This document shows, piece by piece, positions 10,729-23,740 of a stretch of 64,000 bases of DNA. The first letter of the stretch is position 1. Each line of letters starts with the position of its first letter. The stretch covers positions 6,200,001 to 6,264,000 of the forward strand of contig NC_059568.1 of assembly GCF_905220415.1 (NCBI RefSeq). The letters run 5' to 3'. A model generated the notes under the pieces. It was not told the DNA's origin and did not search any database. It was given only the letters and a program-made list of their open reading frames with translations. Source of the DNA: Colias croceus. Taxonomy: Eukaryota > Arthropoda > Insecta > Lepidoptera > Pieridae. The translations under genes and the position numbers were made by a program.

Positions 10729-11671
10729 ATAATAATACCACAACTCTGCTATGAGCTATCATCTTGGCATCTAAAAGCAAAAAAACAAATACATATTATA
10801 ATTGTTACAGCACAGCCACAGTTACAGCCGTACTCAAAAAATATGGCACAATCGTACCAACGCAAAAAGCATTGTGCTGCACATAGATTATTATAGATAT
10901 ATATACAGAACCATAGAAAAGTTCAGTTAAGTGGTATAATAATTTAATTACCTCCAACAACTTCCGGTAGGCCTTGACCAAACCCTTTATTATCGCAACA
11001 TGAAAATATGTTTACACGAGTCGCTTTGAAAAGAAAAAATTCACGCTTATTCGTAAACATGCATCAGTTTCGGGACATTGACCATGCCCTGGGAACGAAC
11101 CTCGTTACAGAAGTCTATAATATTTCACAGCGGAAGCGACATGATTATTGTAAATTAAAAGGACGTTAGTGTAATCGTATCATCTGTAAAACTCATTATG
11201 ACTAGCGGACGTGTAGCCTTGCAATTCATAATGATTTCATTCAGCAATGCACTTTACTCTGAAACTTTACTAATCTTCCGCAAACACTGGGAACCTTTTA
11301 ATTCAGTCACGTACTTCTATCCCAATAAAATCTTTAATCTTAATGCGTTTCGTGAAGGTTTTCCAGATTCTTCAAAGGGCACTTCTTGAAAATAAGTCTA
11401 TGTCTTTGACACTGACCTTATACTTGAGTTGGCAAATCTGTAGGATTCATTTTTGTCACGATCGAATTGAACGCAACCTTGAAAAACGGTTAAGATTTTA
11501 GGAAGACTTATCAGTTATCTCGACTCTTAATTATGTATTTTGTTTAGAAAGTATTTTATAAAGAAATAAGATTTTTATATGAGCTTTTTTAATATTCAAC
11601 ACAAACGAAAAATTATAAAAATATATTTTTTCCTAAGATAACTTTTATTTGATTTGTCAACCCCTCAAATT
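10729..11671. other. Gap, nothing recognised
   Basis: Non-coding; the short open frames at 10699 and 11198 lack any domain. Confidence -1.
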
Positions 11672-11818
11672 TTAAGGTATCCGGTATCAGCGTTCTGACC
11701 ATCATTTTTCTTTTTGTCATTGCGTACTAAGACCCCTGTAGAACCGCCATCCATCCATCCATCCATCCATCCATCCATCCATCCATCCATCCATCCATCC
11801 ATCCAACAAATGACCCAC
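11672..11818 (-). repeat. Dispersed repeat copy with (ATCC)14 microsatellite
   Basis: Inverted match to 14870-14967. Here the ccatcc site is expanded to 14 ATCC units (11749-11804); the other copy has a single unit. The minus-strand WMDG-repeat frame is only the translated microsatellite. Confidence -1.
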
Positions 11819-14487
11819 AAAATTTCGGGTCGGTTCGGAAAGATGTAGGTAATGACGTTATTAGCTAACTTTAAAAGCTCCAAAACACCGATAGATAACT
11901 AAAAACAACACACATAGATATTAAATTAAGTATTGTCATACACTATTATCATGATATCATTCGTGTATAAATGGATAGATTTTTATGCGGCCGTTTATCA
12001 AGAGAATCGTAAGGTTAATCCGACACAGCTTCGGTTTTTATTGGTGTTAATTAAAAATTAATTAACGTGCGAACCGAAATGATCCCGTACCAGCTGCAAA
12101 ATTGCAATTGCAATGATCTTTATAATTATTTCAGATATTTATATGACATATCTATAATATAATTGATATAGGAAGAAATTTAACTGTTGGATAGATTATT
12201 GTTATTCAATGCCGTTAATTTAATTATTTGATATATTATGAAGTTAAGTATACAAACATCTCCTAAATATGTAACATATTGTGTAACTTATAACTTATTG
12301 TTTATCTATTAAAAAATAAAGAAATGTTTAAATTGTAATCTAATTATCGTAACTGCTCATGAAAGAATTTATAAATCCTATTCTAAGATAAAAACGAAGT
12401 CAAGATGTTTGGGGGAATTATTAAAAAACAAATTTATTGTGTCTACTGTGTTACGTACCTTCTCATTAAAGTTCTCCTTCTGCTTTTTTTCTAATTTTCT
12501 CTTTTGGTCCGTAATCAAATTGAATATAGCAAAGAGAATACAAATACTAGTACGTTATGGAATATTGCGTCATTAAGAAAATCTCTTTAAAAGTAGTGTC
12601 GTTAAGTTAAAATTTTCTATGACAAAGACAGTTATTGGGAAAAAACTAACGTGATATCTATTTTGCTATTCAGATAAATAATATAAATTCCCAAACAAAT
12701 CCTATTTTTAACGTCTTTGTATTTTATGAATTGCTTGCAGTTTTTCCAAGTATCTTTATCTTAAGTATGTACTACCAAGTTCAGTGGCTATTAACATTCT
12801 TTCTCAAACCCATTTCGTAGATAACAGATTTACCCGTATTGCGTTTGAAATAATTCTTATAGTTCTTTTGCCAATTCTAGACTTGTATAATAGACGAAAT
12901 TTAGCAATGCAAGTGTCACTAGCATAGTCTATATAAGGTAACGGTAGCATAATAAGTTTTAACTGAGCTAAGGTCATTCGTCTACATATTTTAGATATTG
13001 GAAAATAATTATAATTGATTGCGTTAGGTGTTCTAGGCTCTAGCTAACTGAGACTTAGAGTTTTAATTGAATAACTGTGTTAATTTTCATAGTGTAGAAT
13101 TTAATTTGCATTTTCATATTGTAACTAAATTATTCTAAATTCCGAATTCTATTTCTATGGCAACTATTTTTAACGAACAGTAAGTAGTTTAATATATTAT
13201 TTATTATACGTTTACTTACCTATTTGCAAATTAGTATCTTATGCCTTATATTTCCTGATTTGGTTTGAAATAATACATTGTATGCTAAATTATATTATAT
13301 CCGAAATAATATTGTGCCATAAGTAGGTACAATAAATACTAGACAATAAGAACTGACCGGACCGTATTATTGATTGTCTAACACGAACTCGTAAGAATTA
13401 GTTTCACAGCTGTGCAATATATCTATAAACATTCGTATTGAGACGCATTGTTACTAAAATTTTATAATATTTATTTCAAACCATTGAGATAATATTACTA
13501 TGGAGGAGAAACCACGAACAAAATCTGTGCACCATTTTTTTTGCTCTAACTAAGTTTTAAAAATTATTATCTAGTTAGGTACTTACCGATGAAAGTTATT
13601 CCTTTGAACTTTTCCGTATTATTTGTATTATTTGTGCAATATCGACACACACGAAGGCATATATGATGCGTTCCACTTTAAAACAAAAAAAAAATGAGCG
13701 TGCAGTTACGCCATATGGCGTATGTTGAGCGGAAAATCATAAGTGATGTAGGCGGTGTCGTCTCCATATATTATGTATATCTCAATGTTTCAAACTAGCT
13801 GCTCCACGTCAACAGGAGTAGGTATGTTGTAAATTTGTAATGATGTGTTATTGTGTGATATTCTTGAAAGAAATTTATGCACAATTTTAAGTGTGGTCAA
13901 TATTTAATAATTAAATGAAAATATATTTTTATATAAGGTAACTACTTGAGATGATTTAATCTAATTTACATTTGATTAGATCTGAATTTATATCGAATAT
14001 AATAAACACAGGGCTTATCCTTTAGATTGTAAACCAATAACAAATATTTACACTAAATAGATATAAACAATAAATAAGCCGTTATATGATATAGTCGAAT
14101 ATATCTCCTAATCCACACTTGATTTAGAAAAATTAAGAATCTGGAAAGTTCTCGAATACACACCACAATAAAGACGATCATAAAGAACAAATAACTTCAT
14201 GAAGACAGACCGTTAGTCGGTTGTTTTAGAAATATCTTCAGACAACCCATTATCAGTTGTGAACATGTAGTTGAATGAATTGATGAATAAGTTATGTTAT
14301 TAAAAATAAAGTATAATATATAACATAGGACAGGTACAACTCGTATCTTTGATTGATCGATTATGATAACGCGCATGGTAGGTAGTGATTCACTTTCTCT
14401 GCATAACCAGATTTTCATCCTTGACTATGAATAGGTACCTACTCCAATTCATCCAAGTGATATACACTCTTAAAACTAAAAAAAAAA
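11819..14487. other. Gap, nothing recognised
   Basis: AT-rich. It includes a perfect 16-bp palindrome tacgccatatggcgta at 13706-13721. No gene seen. Confidence -1.
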
Positions 14488-14685
14488 TATGTGTGCGTGT
14501 TCTATTGTACACACGTAAGAAGAGAAACTTCTTTATGACCTTATTTAAAAAAAAATATTTGCAACTTCACAGAAATACGTCGTAGGAATAAGAAAAAGAT
14601 GGCACGTAATGGAAAAATGCCATGCGTAACGAAAAAATGTTACACTAAATTTTTTTTCCAACCCCGATAAAGAAGTTACACTTCA
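14488..14685. mobile_element. Short inverted-repeat element (MITE), family A copy 2
   Basis: Same element as 7718-7933 in the same orientation: gtgtgcgtgt hairpin, GAGAAACTTCTTTATGACC at the left and ATAAAGAAGTTACACTTC at the right. A 66-residue frame overlapping it is incidental. Confidence -1.
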
Positions 14686-14869
14686 AATAAGAAAGTAAAA
14701 GCATACATTTCAAATATTACGTTATATTTCTTGTAGTAGTAGATAGTATAATTTAATATTTTTCAAATATATGCAAATATTTGGCGTCCCCGAAAAACTT
14801 GCCTGAAAAGCGCATCACACACGGTGAGATACTATATAATATTTTAAATTTAAATTTTGTGTCAGTGTT

Positions 14870-14967
14870 TCGGGTCATTTGTAACAGGATGGCGGTTCTA
14901 CAGGGGTCTTAGTACGCAATGACAAAAAGAAAAATGATGGTCAGAACGCTGATACCGGATACCTTAA
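14870..14967 (+). repeat. Dispersed repeat copy without microsatellite
   Basis: Matches the inverse of 11672-11818 on both sides of the microsatellite (cgggtcatttgtaacaggat, then ggcggttctacaggggtctt). It shows the unexpanded form of the site. Confidence -1.
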
Positions 14968-16170
14968 GATACTGTAATATTTTATATTAGAGAATCTTAA
15001 CATAAAATATTATAGTATCTTCACCGTATTTGACGCGCTTAAGGCTTAACAATATTCTACTTTTATCTTTTTTCCTTCATTCGTTCATGTATTTGGGTGA
15101 TTATAATTATTAATTATATTAATTAACCACTATGCCGAAAAAAAAGAAAGAAAGAACAAATAAACTTTTCTTTCTTTCAAAAGTATGTATGTAATACATA
15201 TTTTTCAAGTAAAGAAAAATCTTTATGTCCGTTGTTTTCCACGTGTTTAGGCTAACAGCCTTACAAGGGATCTATTTATCGACTGTACAAATCTATCCAA
15301 ATATATTCAGCAATTCAGAGGCATAAACATAACAAAACGTTCAGACTGATTTTAAAGTTTAAACCATGTTCTATTGTGGAAAATATTATGATTAGAATCT
15401 AGCATAAAGTTGAAAAATAATGAATGACTTCATTCACTTCCAAGTCTAAATGATAATTACTTTTAACTACATAGAATAATCTATTTTTAGGCTCAAGTTA
15501 AATACTGGCGAACATGACGGCCGCAAATCGCATCGCTTTGATAAAATGAATTTTCTTTCTTCTTGCATTCGCTCTATTTGAAACTATAAAGATGACTAAT
15601 ATGTTTGTTGTGTTCGTTTCAGTATTACTCATGATTAAGAAATTATTTAATTGTATTTTTCCAGTGAGCCGCTTACACGATAAGCGGTCCCTCTGAAGGA
15701 CTATTGAGAGGAATTATTTATAGTTACACGTATTTGACACTATTAATATTTTGTACCAGGATAAATACCAGTACATATTTTAATCCTTGCTGTTTACGTG
15801 CATATGCTATCTACATACAATCTGCTACAATTTCAGCCAATAGATTCAGTAGTTTACGAGTGAAAAAGTTAATGTAGATTAATACAAATTCCGGATTGAT
15901 AACATAAATAATAAATTATAGAATGGCGATATATTTGTCAGTTCAACAGGAAAATGTTACCTATAAAAAAGAGCAGTTACAAGCAAAACGGATATCAATT
16001 TTGATAAAATCTAGTTTAACATAATATGTAAATTGCAGCTTTAAATTCTTAACCTAGTCAATGAATATAATATTAGATATTGGAATTATGAAATGAAAAT
16101 GTTATTTAGTGAATTAAATACATACTTTTGATTATTTGTGCATTTATGTTTAGTTCAAATGTTTCCAATA
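14968..16170. other. Gap, nothing recognised
   Basis: AT-rich non-coding DNA. Confidence -1.
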
Positions 16171-16242
16171 CACATCATAAAAATATATTCTCATATTATA
16201 TTCACATCATAAAAATATATGAGAATATATTTTTATGATGTG
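16171..16242. repeat. Hairpin with a third copy of its arm
   Basis: cacatcataaaaatata (16203) pairs with tatatttttatgatgtg (ending 16242) around a short loop. The same arm also occurs just upstream at 16171-16192. Confidence -1.
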
Positions 16243-17230
16243 ATAATTAGGTACCTACAGACTGCTTGTTCGGAAAATGTTTTGTGTGAATATACTGACT
16301 ATCCTATTCTTAAATAATACTTTAAATGAAAAGCTTGATTAGAGATAAGGAAAATGTTAAATTAATTGAAACATATTGCACGAAAATGTTAATTTCTTCC
16401 TCTTTAAATTTATGTTTGCGTACGTCGTACACACTGAATTATTATATGACGTATATACTTGTAGTATATTATCTGAACCTAAGAATATTTATCACAGATG
16501 CAAATTTATATTTTCACATTAATTATTGTATTAGCATACCTAATCATGGATTTTAAAAGGTAGTATGTTTGTTTGGAAAGCCTTCTAGTTTCCTTCTTTG
16601 TGTGTAAAAGTTTCCGATAAACACTCTCAATATCTTCCAATAAAATCATATTATGTATATCAATATGTTATATCATTTATATGGTATAACAATAGGTTTG
16701 TAGGGATAGGTCTTGAATCTTGATGAATGAATTCAGTTAGTATTGAGTTCATAGTAAATATACATACCTACGTCATACAAATCAATTTTAATTATTTAAA
16801 AAGCAGCTATCGTAGCTACATAATAATAAGGTCTACAATTGTGTAGGTACTGAAAGGGCTGGGTAAGATGTGGAAATGGGATAGAAATAATAATTATTTC
16901 TACACAACAATCATCCGTGACCTGGTATTATTTAGCTTGAACTGCTTTTCGCCAACATATACGATTCAATAGCCGATGGTTTCCAGTTGCACACTGGATT
17001 TATATTTCTTGGAATCACCCAACGTAATATCATCCCATAACTTGTAAGCTTAGATCAGGGTGTTGTATTAAACTTTTACTGAGACCGAGACGTTTGTATA
17101 GCAACAATATCTATGACCAATGTTTTTAAACTTCCGATGCTTCTGTTGCCCTATTGCACAAGTTTTAGTGATAATGGCTGGAGCCTTTGTTTAGCTCGTT
17201 GTGCGATTAGCTTAATCGCGTTTCAGCGGA
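16243..17230. other. Gap upstream of CpG-rich block
   Basis: AT-rich. The 76-residue frame at 16326 has no domain. No gene seen. Confidence -1.
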
Positions 17231-17541
17231 GTGAAGAAGATCGAGGGCTGCAGCGGCGGCCGCGGGGTGCGCCCGCGCAGCCTCAACATAAAGTGGCCCC
17301 CGCGCGCGCGGCCTTCAGTACCACTTGCGACTTGCGACTGCCAACACGCCTACGCGACGCCCACTCTCGCACTGCTACCACAAGCGTCAACACGCGAGTG
17401 TTCACTTTTGAGCGAGTTGCGCGCCCTTTCTCTCACGCAGTGTAATCGTGCTTCGGTACGTGAATGCAAAACCGGACTACTCTCTTGACACGAGCCAGAA
17501 AGGAATCCACAGCAATTCGGACCTCTCACATATTTTTTAGG
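17231..17541 (+). promoter_or_regulatory. Candidate promoter and 5' non-coding exon
   Basis: This is the most CpG-rich block of the window (around 17250-17315 it is mostly G and C). It has a TATA-like CATAAAGT at 17287-17294 and an arthropod initiator-type TCAGTA at 17315-17320, about 29 bases apart. It ends in a good splice donor, AGG|GTGAGT, with GT at 17542. The overlapping short open frames on both strands look like chance products of high GC. The nearest downstream + strand gene with an unplaced 5' exon is the UNC93-like gene, so this may be its first exon with an intron of about 42.5 kb. That link is inference. Confidence -1.
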
Positions 17542-19516
17542 GTGAGTACTTTTAATGTATGCAGATGCGACTGTTTTGCTTTGCGAGTTCGATTCAAGAG
17601 GTTTCGGCGGCTTTCCGATCGTCTGCAAATAAATTGCACTTACGTTGGCGTATCGCGGAGACTCGGCCCTTTCTTTTATCGGGTCGCGATCGACGTCGTA
17701 CTGTTAAGGTTAACAGCTTTGACGGTATTTGTAAATATTCCTGACGCAAAAATATTGCGGACACCGCACGCGGTTTAAAACCGCACATTTATATTTTCCT
17801 CGAGAGGATTTATTTGTAAGTACATTTTTACGTGTCCCGCTGCGAAAAGCAGTTCTCGATTCGATGCGTATGTTTGATTCTTTTGTCCGCGCGTTATTCA
17901 CTTGCGACAGGTACGAAAAACAAAAACCTAATATAATAGGTAACACTTAGTACACCGTGAACGACTTGGATCGTTGTAACAACACGGATGCCACAGCTCC
18001 TCATTTTGCCTGAAATTTTATTATTGAGAACTAAATTGTTGGAATAGGACCGAAAATTTTAATACTTACCTATATGAAAATATCGTCAATAATTAATTTA
18101 GACCATATTTATTTAAACTCGCAGCTGGCACGATGACTTATGTAAATTTACTTTCTGATGAACTATGCAGCAATAAATAATGTGATATGAAGAACAAGTT
18201 CAAAGGATGGCGCTATAGTTACACTACCTATATGTAGAACTAGGCACCTATTTGTTCTGTTTACATTGTATTGTCATAAGTAACAACATTGAACATGTGT
18301 ATCTTAGATTTTTAATAATTAAGTACCTACCTAATACATTTCCGAACATAGGTACATACCTAATAGCAATTAGCAATTAGCATTATATCTATTCCCATTC
18401 AACATAATTATCAAAGTGAAATGCAATTTTAATTTTTGCTTTCTTGGCTCAGCCGCTGAACACGTTTCTCCTCACATGTAAGTAAATTAATACAATCGAA
18501 ATTTGCAAAACCTGTCAAATTGTAAATTTCCCGTTATACTAAATTGCTTTGACAATTAAACGTCATTATAAAATAAAACATCTTCATTCTAAGTTTGCAA
18601 ATTGGCAAACTAATTTGTTAAATATTGCAATATTGCAATATTTATTTAGTACTTAGGTGCCTAGAGTGCATTGTTCTATACCTAACTATTTTTAATTTTT
18701 TACTGGTTTTCCTGTGAAAATTTATGCCTAGTTTTACTTACTTTTATGTCTTAATTAGAAGACATGGTTATAAATAAAATACCTTAAATGTCATAAGTAC
18801 TCCTTCATAATCCAAGAAAAACATTGTTAAAAGAATTTAATTGAACTGACAACTGAGTAAAGATCATCAGATCTTTACTCATAAATTTTACTGAAGTGAT
18901 TATAATTTATACACGTAGGTTCATGGTTTGCTAATATAAGCATTTTTAGTACTAAAAGTTAAAACGTACAAAATTGCAGTTTATAATGATGCTTTCGAGG
19001 TTGAAAATTACGTCTTTATACATTTGAATGACTAATGATCCCTCGACAGTCGACACTTAACAATAATTTTCATATTAATTACTATACTTAAACCCTTGAA
19101 AAACCATGGTCAAACAAATTTGAAAGGACTTTTTAAAATAACTACAAAACTGTCTCAAAAAGGTACAAAAAGGTCTACTGAAATTAGACTATTCATATTG
19201 TTTGTATCGATGACGATTGATTATCTATAAAAACCTGCCTTATAAAAACACTTCAGCAATATCCGTTCAAACTTCATTCAACTAAAATCATGTACCTAAT
19301 AAACGCTTGACAAATGACAAAAAATAATTTCTAAAACTACCTGTTTGCCCCGGTTAAAATAATGTACGGTCTACATATACCTACCAAAGTTATCGAGTCT
19401 ATAAATTCTTGCAACGCAGCCTAAAAACAGCGTATTAGGTATCTTTATACATACCAGGTCTATTGAATTCGTAGGCATTTTCAACGTAGCAGGTAGGTAA
19501 TTCAGATCGTTGTTAA
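17542..19516. other. Non-coding, probable intron start
   Basis: CpG content stays raised to about 17900, then falls. A perfect 12-bp-arm hairpin (tgagtaaagatc/gatctttactca) lies at 18854-18881. No gene seen. Confidence -1.
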
Positions 19517-19724
19517 TCTATACTAATATTATAAAGCTGAAGAGTTTGTTTGTTATTGTTTGTTTGTTTGTTTGAACGCGCTAATCTCGGGAACTACTGG
19601 TCCGATTTGAAAAATTCTTTCGGTGTTAGTTAGCCCATTTATCGAGGAAGGTTATAAGGCTATTTCATCACGCTACGGGCAACAGGAGTAGAGCCACGGG
19701 GGTGAAACCGCGCGGAGCAGCTAG
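19517..19724 (+). mobile_element. Helitron (Lep1-type), complete
   Basis: TCTATACTAATATTATAAAG at the 5' end and gcgcggagcagCTAG at the 3' end, flanked by A (19516) and T (19725). It contains a TTTG-rich run and the block gggaactactggtccgattt. The same subfamily occurs at 50796-50994 and 50995-51179. Confidence -1.
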
Positions 19725-21899
19725 TACTTAATATTGCTATACTATCGTGTGCCGCAATGTTGCCTAGGACGTTTTGTTTCGAAATATCTAGGCTTAATAT
19801 CTATTCTTAATACTCTATACACTTGAAATTGTGTGAAAATTATTTACTCGAATGCAATGAAGGTACCTAGTTGTGAAATCGTCGTTCGAATTTCAAAATT
19901 TATTTATTTTTTCATTTGTCTGTTATTTTTTATTAGACAATTGAATATACTTAACATTCCATTATTATTATTTGTTAAAAAACGAAAATATTAAATTAAT
20001 ATTTAATTATAACCCAAATACCGCACCTCGTATAATATCCTCACGATTATTATAACAAGTCAGAGAAGGGCGCTTTTGTTAATACCAAGAAATAGCTCAG
20101 ATAACAATAATTACAAATGCAAAAATATCCATAAAATGTTTATTTCTGATTATTGTAACTGGATGTAACCAGTTAAAAGCGGTTCTCGTTGTATAGTCGC
20201 TCTCTGCTCTATTGGTGATGTTAGGAAACTCAATGGTGTATTGCATAATCATAACGAAGTATTTATTAAAACAATACATATAGCGAATATTTTATTGCTT
20301 GTTCCATATTGCGACGTGCTTTTAGAATTAATAAGGCTAATTTGGAATTCAAGAACGTTTTTCGGTAAACTGTTGTTACGCACGTGCAGTGTCTTTTTTA
20401 AAAAAAAGGCAGAATAATTTGGCCCGTTACTTGTTTATGGTACCTAATAAAATTGTGTACATACAAATTATTACTCATAATGGTATCTAAATCAATTATT
20501 TAAAAAAATGTAGTCATGTACTTATTGAACTTTTTTTCCTTCAATTACATCAACGACGAAAGGTGACACCTTTCAAATAAATTCCATTTTTAACACATTT
20601 TTAATTACTAACTTAGAATTTTCTATGCAAATCCCTAGTTAAAATATTTCAGAACACGTTAACTTAACCATAATATGAATAAATCTAAAACTGCGTCTAC
20701 TAACCGGTATCCAAAACGGATGCTCCGATGGCCAAGGAACAGGTTCTATGGCGGCGTTTATAATGGCCACGGTAATCCTACCACCGATTTGGCAATATGT
20801 CCAGATAAATATGCCGTCAATTCCGCAATTAATAATTATTAACTATCTTTCGACAACTAAGTACATTTTTGTTTAATTACATGCCCATTAGTTTTATAAT
20901 AACCATTAATAAATGTTCCTTCATATTTTTTAACTATGTATGTTTTCGGGGACGTTCTTTAGAAATGTCTTCATTACTCCTTTCGCTGTAAGAGAGTAAG
21001 CTATTGATCAAACAGGCACTTACTAAACAAATTGAGTCCAGTTTATGGTTAATTTAATATATTTTGTATTCAAATAGTATCGTAGTGGAAATCGAGTCGC
21101 AAATTTTCGATTCTCTTTTGTAACATGTAGTTGTGACGGTTGGACAGTTACACATACATCAAAGTGGACGCAATTAAATCCATTTCGAGAGGTAACTTAG
21201 CAAACATTGCTTAACAGAAGTAAATATCAGTTAACTAACAATATCAAGCTTGTATAACAATATCTTTTTTGTTGAACAATTGGTGTGTTAGGTAAAACGA
21301 TGAGCTTCGGTAGTTTAGAAGGGAATAAAAATTGTTATTTATGTAAAATATCGAAAATGTTATATTTTGTCATATTTTTTTAAACTTTCAGAAAATTCCC
21401 ATAAGATATAAATTGCCCATATATATATATATATATATGTTTTTTTTTAATATTAAATTTATTTGTATAGTCTATCGATCGACTGATAGCATACTACTTT
21501 CAGAGCTTTTAAGACGTAAACCAAAAGATTGGTAAGAAAAATGCTATGAATATCTTTTTTACGAAATAATTTATATTTATCTGGCTCAAGACTATATTGT
21601 CTTTCCTCACCGAAACAAGAATCAGAGAAATTAATTTTAAAATAAATTATGAGATATTATCCTATTATCTCATAAAACTACCTAGCTGTTACATTAATGT
21701 TATAACAGCTAGTTTTAAATAATTAATTATTGTTAACAGTATCCTTTAATTGGCATATCAAATGTATTATGTATCTCCTTGTTAACTAGGTACTTAATAA
21801 ATATTATTGCAGTTTTGATCAAACTTATCGACATTCAATATTTCTCTAGGTTTTATATTTATTATTAACCTATTCTATCGTCGCGGCGTACTTAATACA
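19725..21899. other. Non-coding, with a GC-richer patch and (AT)n
   Basis: About 20700-20810 is GC-richer and free of stops in one frame on each strand, but shows no domain. An (AT) repeat lies at about 21418-21438. No gene supported. Confidence -1.
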
Positions 21900-22075
21900 C
21901 TAGCTTACCGCCCACGGCTTCGCCCGCTTTCTCTAAAACGATTTGAGATTTAAACTATCCATCTCTCAAGTTGGATCGAACTGCACATGGTGTGCGAATT
22001 TTATTATAATCGGTTAAGTGGTTTAGAAGTCCATTGAGGACAAAAATTGTGACACGAGATTTATATATACTAAGA
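21900..22075 (-). mobile_element. Helitron-like element, subfamily 2, copy 1
   Basis: Minus strand from TCTTAGTATATATAAATCTC to CTAG (21900-21903), flanked by A (21899) and T (22076). It matches 57009-57177 along its length. Confidence -1.
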
Positions 22076-23189
22076 TAATATACTTAAAATTGCATATTTA
22101 CGAGAGTAACGCCAATTTTTTTATACCGTCAAATTTTTAATAATCACAATATTCACCATTTTATGGACTAGTTTCTCAAAATGAAAGGCAAAATAAATAT
22201 CAATTTAAATCCATCGAAAATATTATTTTGCCACGTTGATTAAATATTATGATTATTCATATAAAGATTCCCTTACTACATTTTACTGCACTTATTAACA
22301 TAAATAAACCTTAACAGAACCAGCTTGTATCTAATATACTTAATAGATGTACCTCGATAAAATAAAGGAATGGATAATTAAACAGTACAGTTATGTGAGA
22401 TTACATATGGCCATATATTTTAATGTTAGCGTTTAGATAAACAGTATGGTCATAAGATAGTTATGGTGATAAGTAAACGATTTAGTTTTAACGCCGAGAC
22501 AGAAGAACCCATTAAGTCTTATCATGGCATTCATAGAAATTACTCTATTACACAGCTTACTTTCTATACGAATTAAAAATATCGGAAAACACTCAAGGAA
22601 ATGGTTGAGACTTTGAGAGTGGCAACTTTAGCTACGTAACGTAAATTTTATAGATTTGGTAGATTTGTTTTGAAAAATGGCAAACTTGCTTTATTTATAT
22701 TTTATTGTTCATGTAATTAAGATAACAACATCAACAATAAATAAAAATCTATTATGCGTTTTGTCTATAGGCTAACATAATATTATGCACTATTTTGGTA
22801 AACATGCAGCATTTTAAGTTCAGCTAATTTAATGACGCTATCATAAAACGTCTTACATCTTAAAAACGCTTCCACAATTTAAACATATCTTTATGTTTCA
22901 AATTGTTAATTTAGCATACCGAGAATAAAATACTAAATAGTTGACTTTGAAATTATTCTAATCACGATTGTAAAATATGTAGCTCGAATAATTTACTGAC
23001 GTATCTCGCATCAATCAAGCTCTTGAACGAAACCTAGCTGAGAATTTTACAAATCACTGTCTTGCAATGCAACTGATATTTTACCAATATTTAGTAGCAA
23101 TGTATTCGGATATATCTCCGATAACATTTAAAAAACAATTATACAAGTATGTCCATCCATACGATGTGAATTCAGCCATTTATTTCTTA
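22076..23189. other. Gap, nothing recognised
   Basis: AT-rich non-coding DNA. Confidence -1.
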
Positions 23190-23411
23190 CTAGCTTTTCA
23201 CCCGCGGCATCGCCCGCACAGTCAAAGAAAAACCTGCATAGTTGCCGTTCCCGTGGGATTTCCAGGATAAAACCTATCCTATGTCCTTTCTCGGGTACCA
23301 AAATATCTCTATACCAAATTTCATGCAAATTGGTTCAGTAGTTAAGGCGTGATTGAGTAACAGACAGACAGACAGACAGAGTTACTTTCGCATTTATAAT
23401 ATTAGTATGGA
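23190..23411 (-). mobile_element. Helitron (Lep1-type) with GTCT repeat
   Basis: Minus strand from TCCATACTAATATTATAAAT through a short (GTCT)n tract to CTAG (23190-23193), flanked by A (23189) and T (23412). This subfamily is typically linked to a GTCY microsatellite in Lepidoptera. The small open frames inside are incidental. Confidence -1.
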
Positions 23412-23569
23412 TAGTGTTAGATATTGTACTTATAAAGCATCCAAAAAATCATGAAATCCATGGTAGCAAAAGTTAAATACAATTAAATGTCCAATTAGAA
23501 ATAAAAACACGTTTTAGTTTGAATCTTATCATAACAATTTAATATCATAATAGCTGTCCCCACATTTAT

Positions 23570-23740
23570 AATTTATCATCTTCAAGTTTGTGGAGTTTCT
23601 TGCCGGTTCTTCTCCGTAGATACTGCTTTCCGAATCGGTGGTAAATGTTAAAATATGTAATGACGTTTCAAAAGTGCTTCTAATAGAAGTCTAATTGAAT
23701 AAATAAATGTTTGATTTTGAGTTCGAGTTTGAGTTCAAAC
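23570..23740 (+). mobile_element. 3' end of a retroposon (LINE or SINE tail)
   Basis: Carries ggagtttcttgccggttctt and ctccgtagatactgctttcc, then cgtttcaaaagtgcttctaa, and ends in a TTTGA-rich run. This resembles a common lepidopteran non-LTR 3' tail. The class is uncertain and the 5' boundary is approximate. Confidence -1.

Noticed and set aside
11665..11883. Minus-strand frame with WMDG repeats
   Set aside because: It is a translated (ATCC)n microsatellite inside a dispersed repeat.
17113..17788. Overlapping 60-110 residue frames on both strands in the CpG-rich block
   Set aside because: High GC removes stop codons by chance. The frames overlap on opposite strands and show no domain; a 5' non-coding exon fits better.
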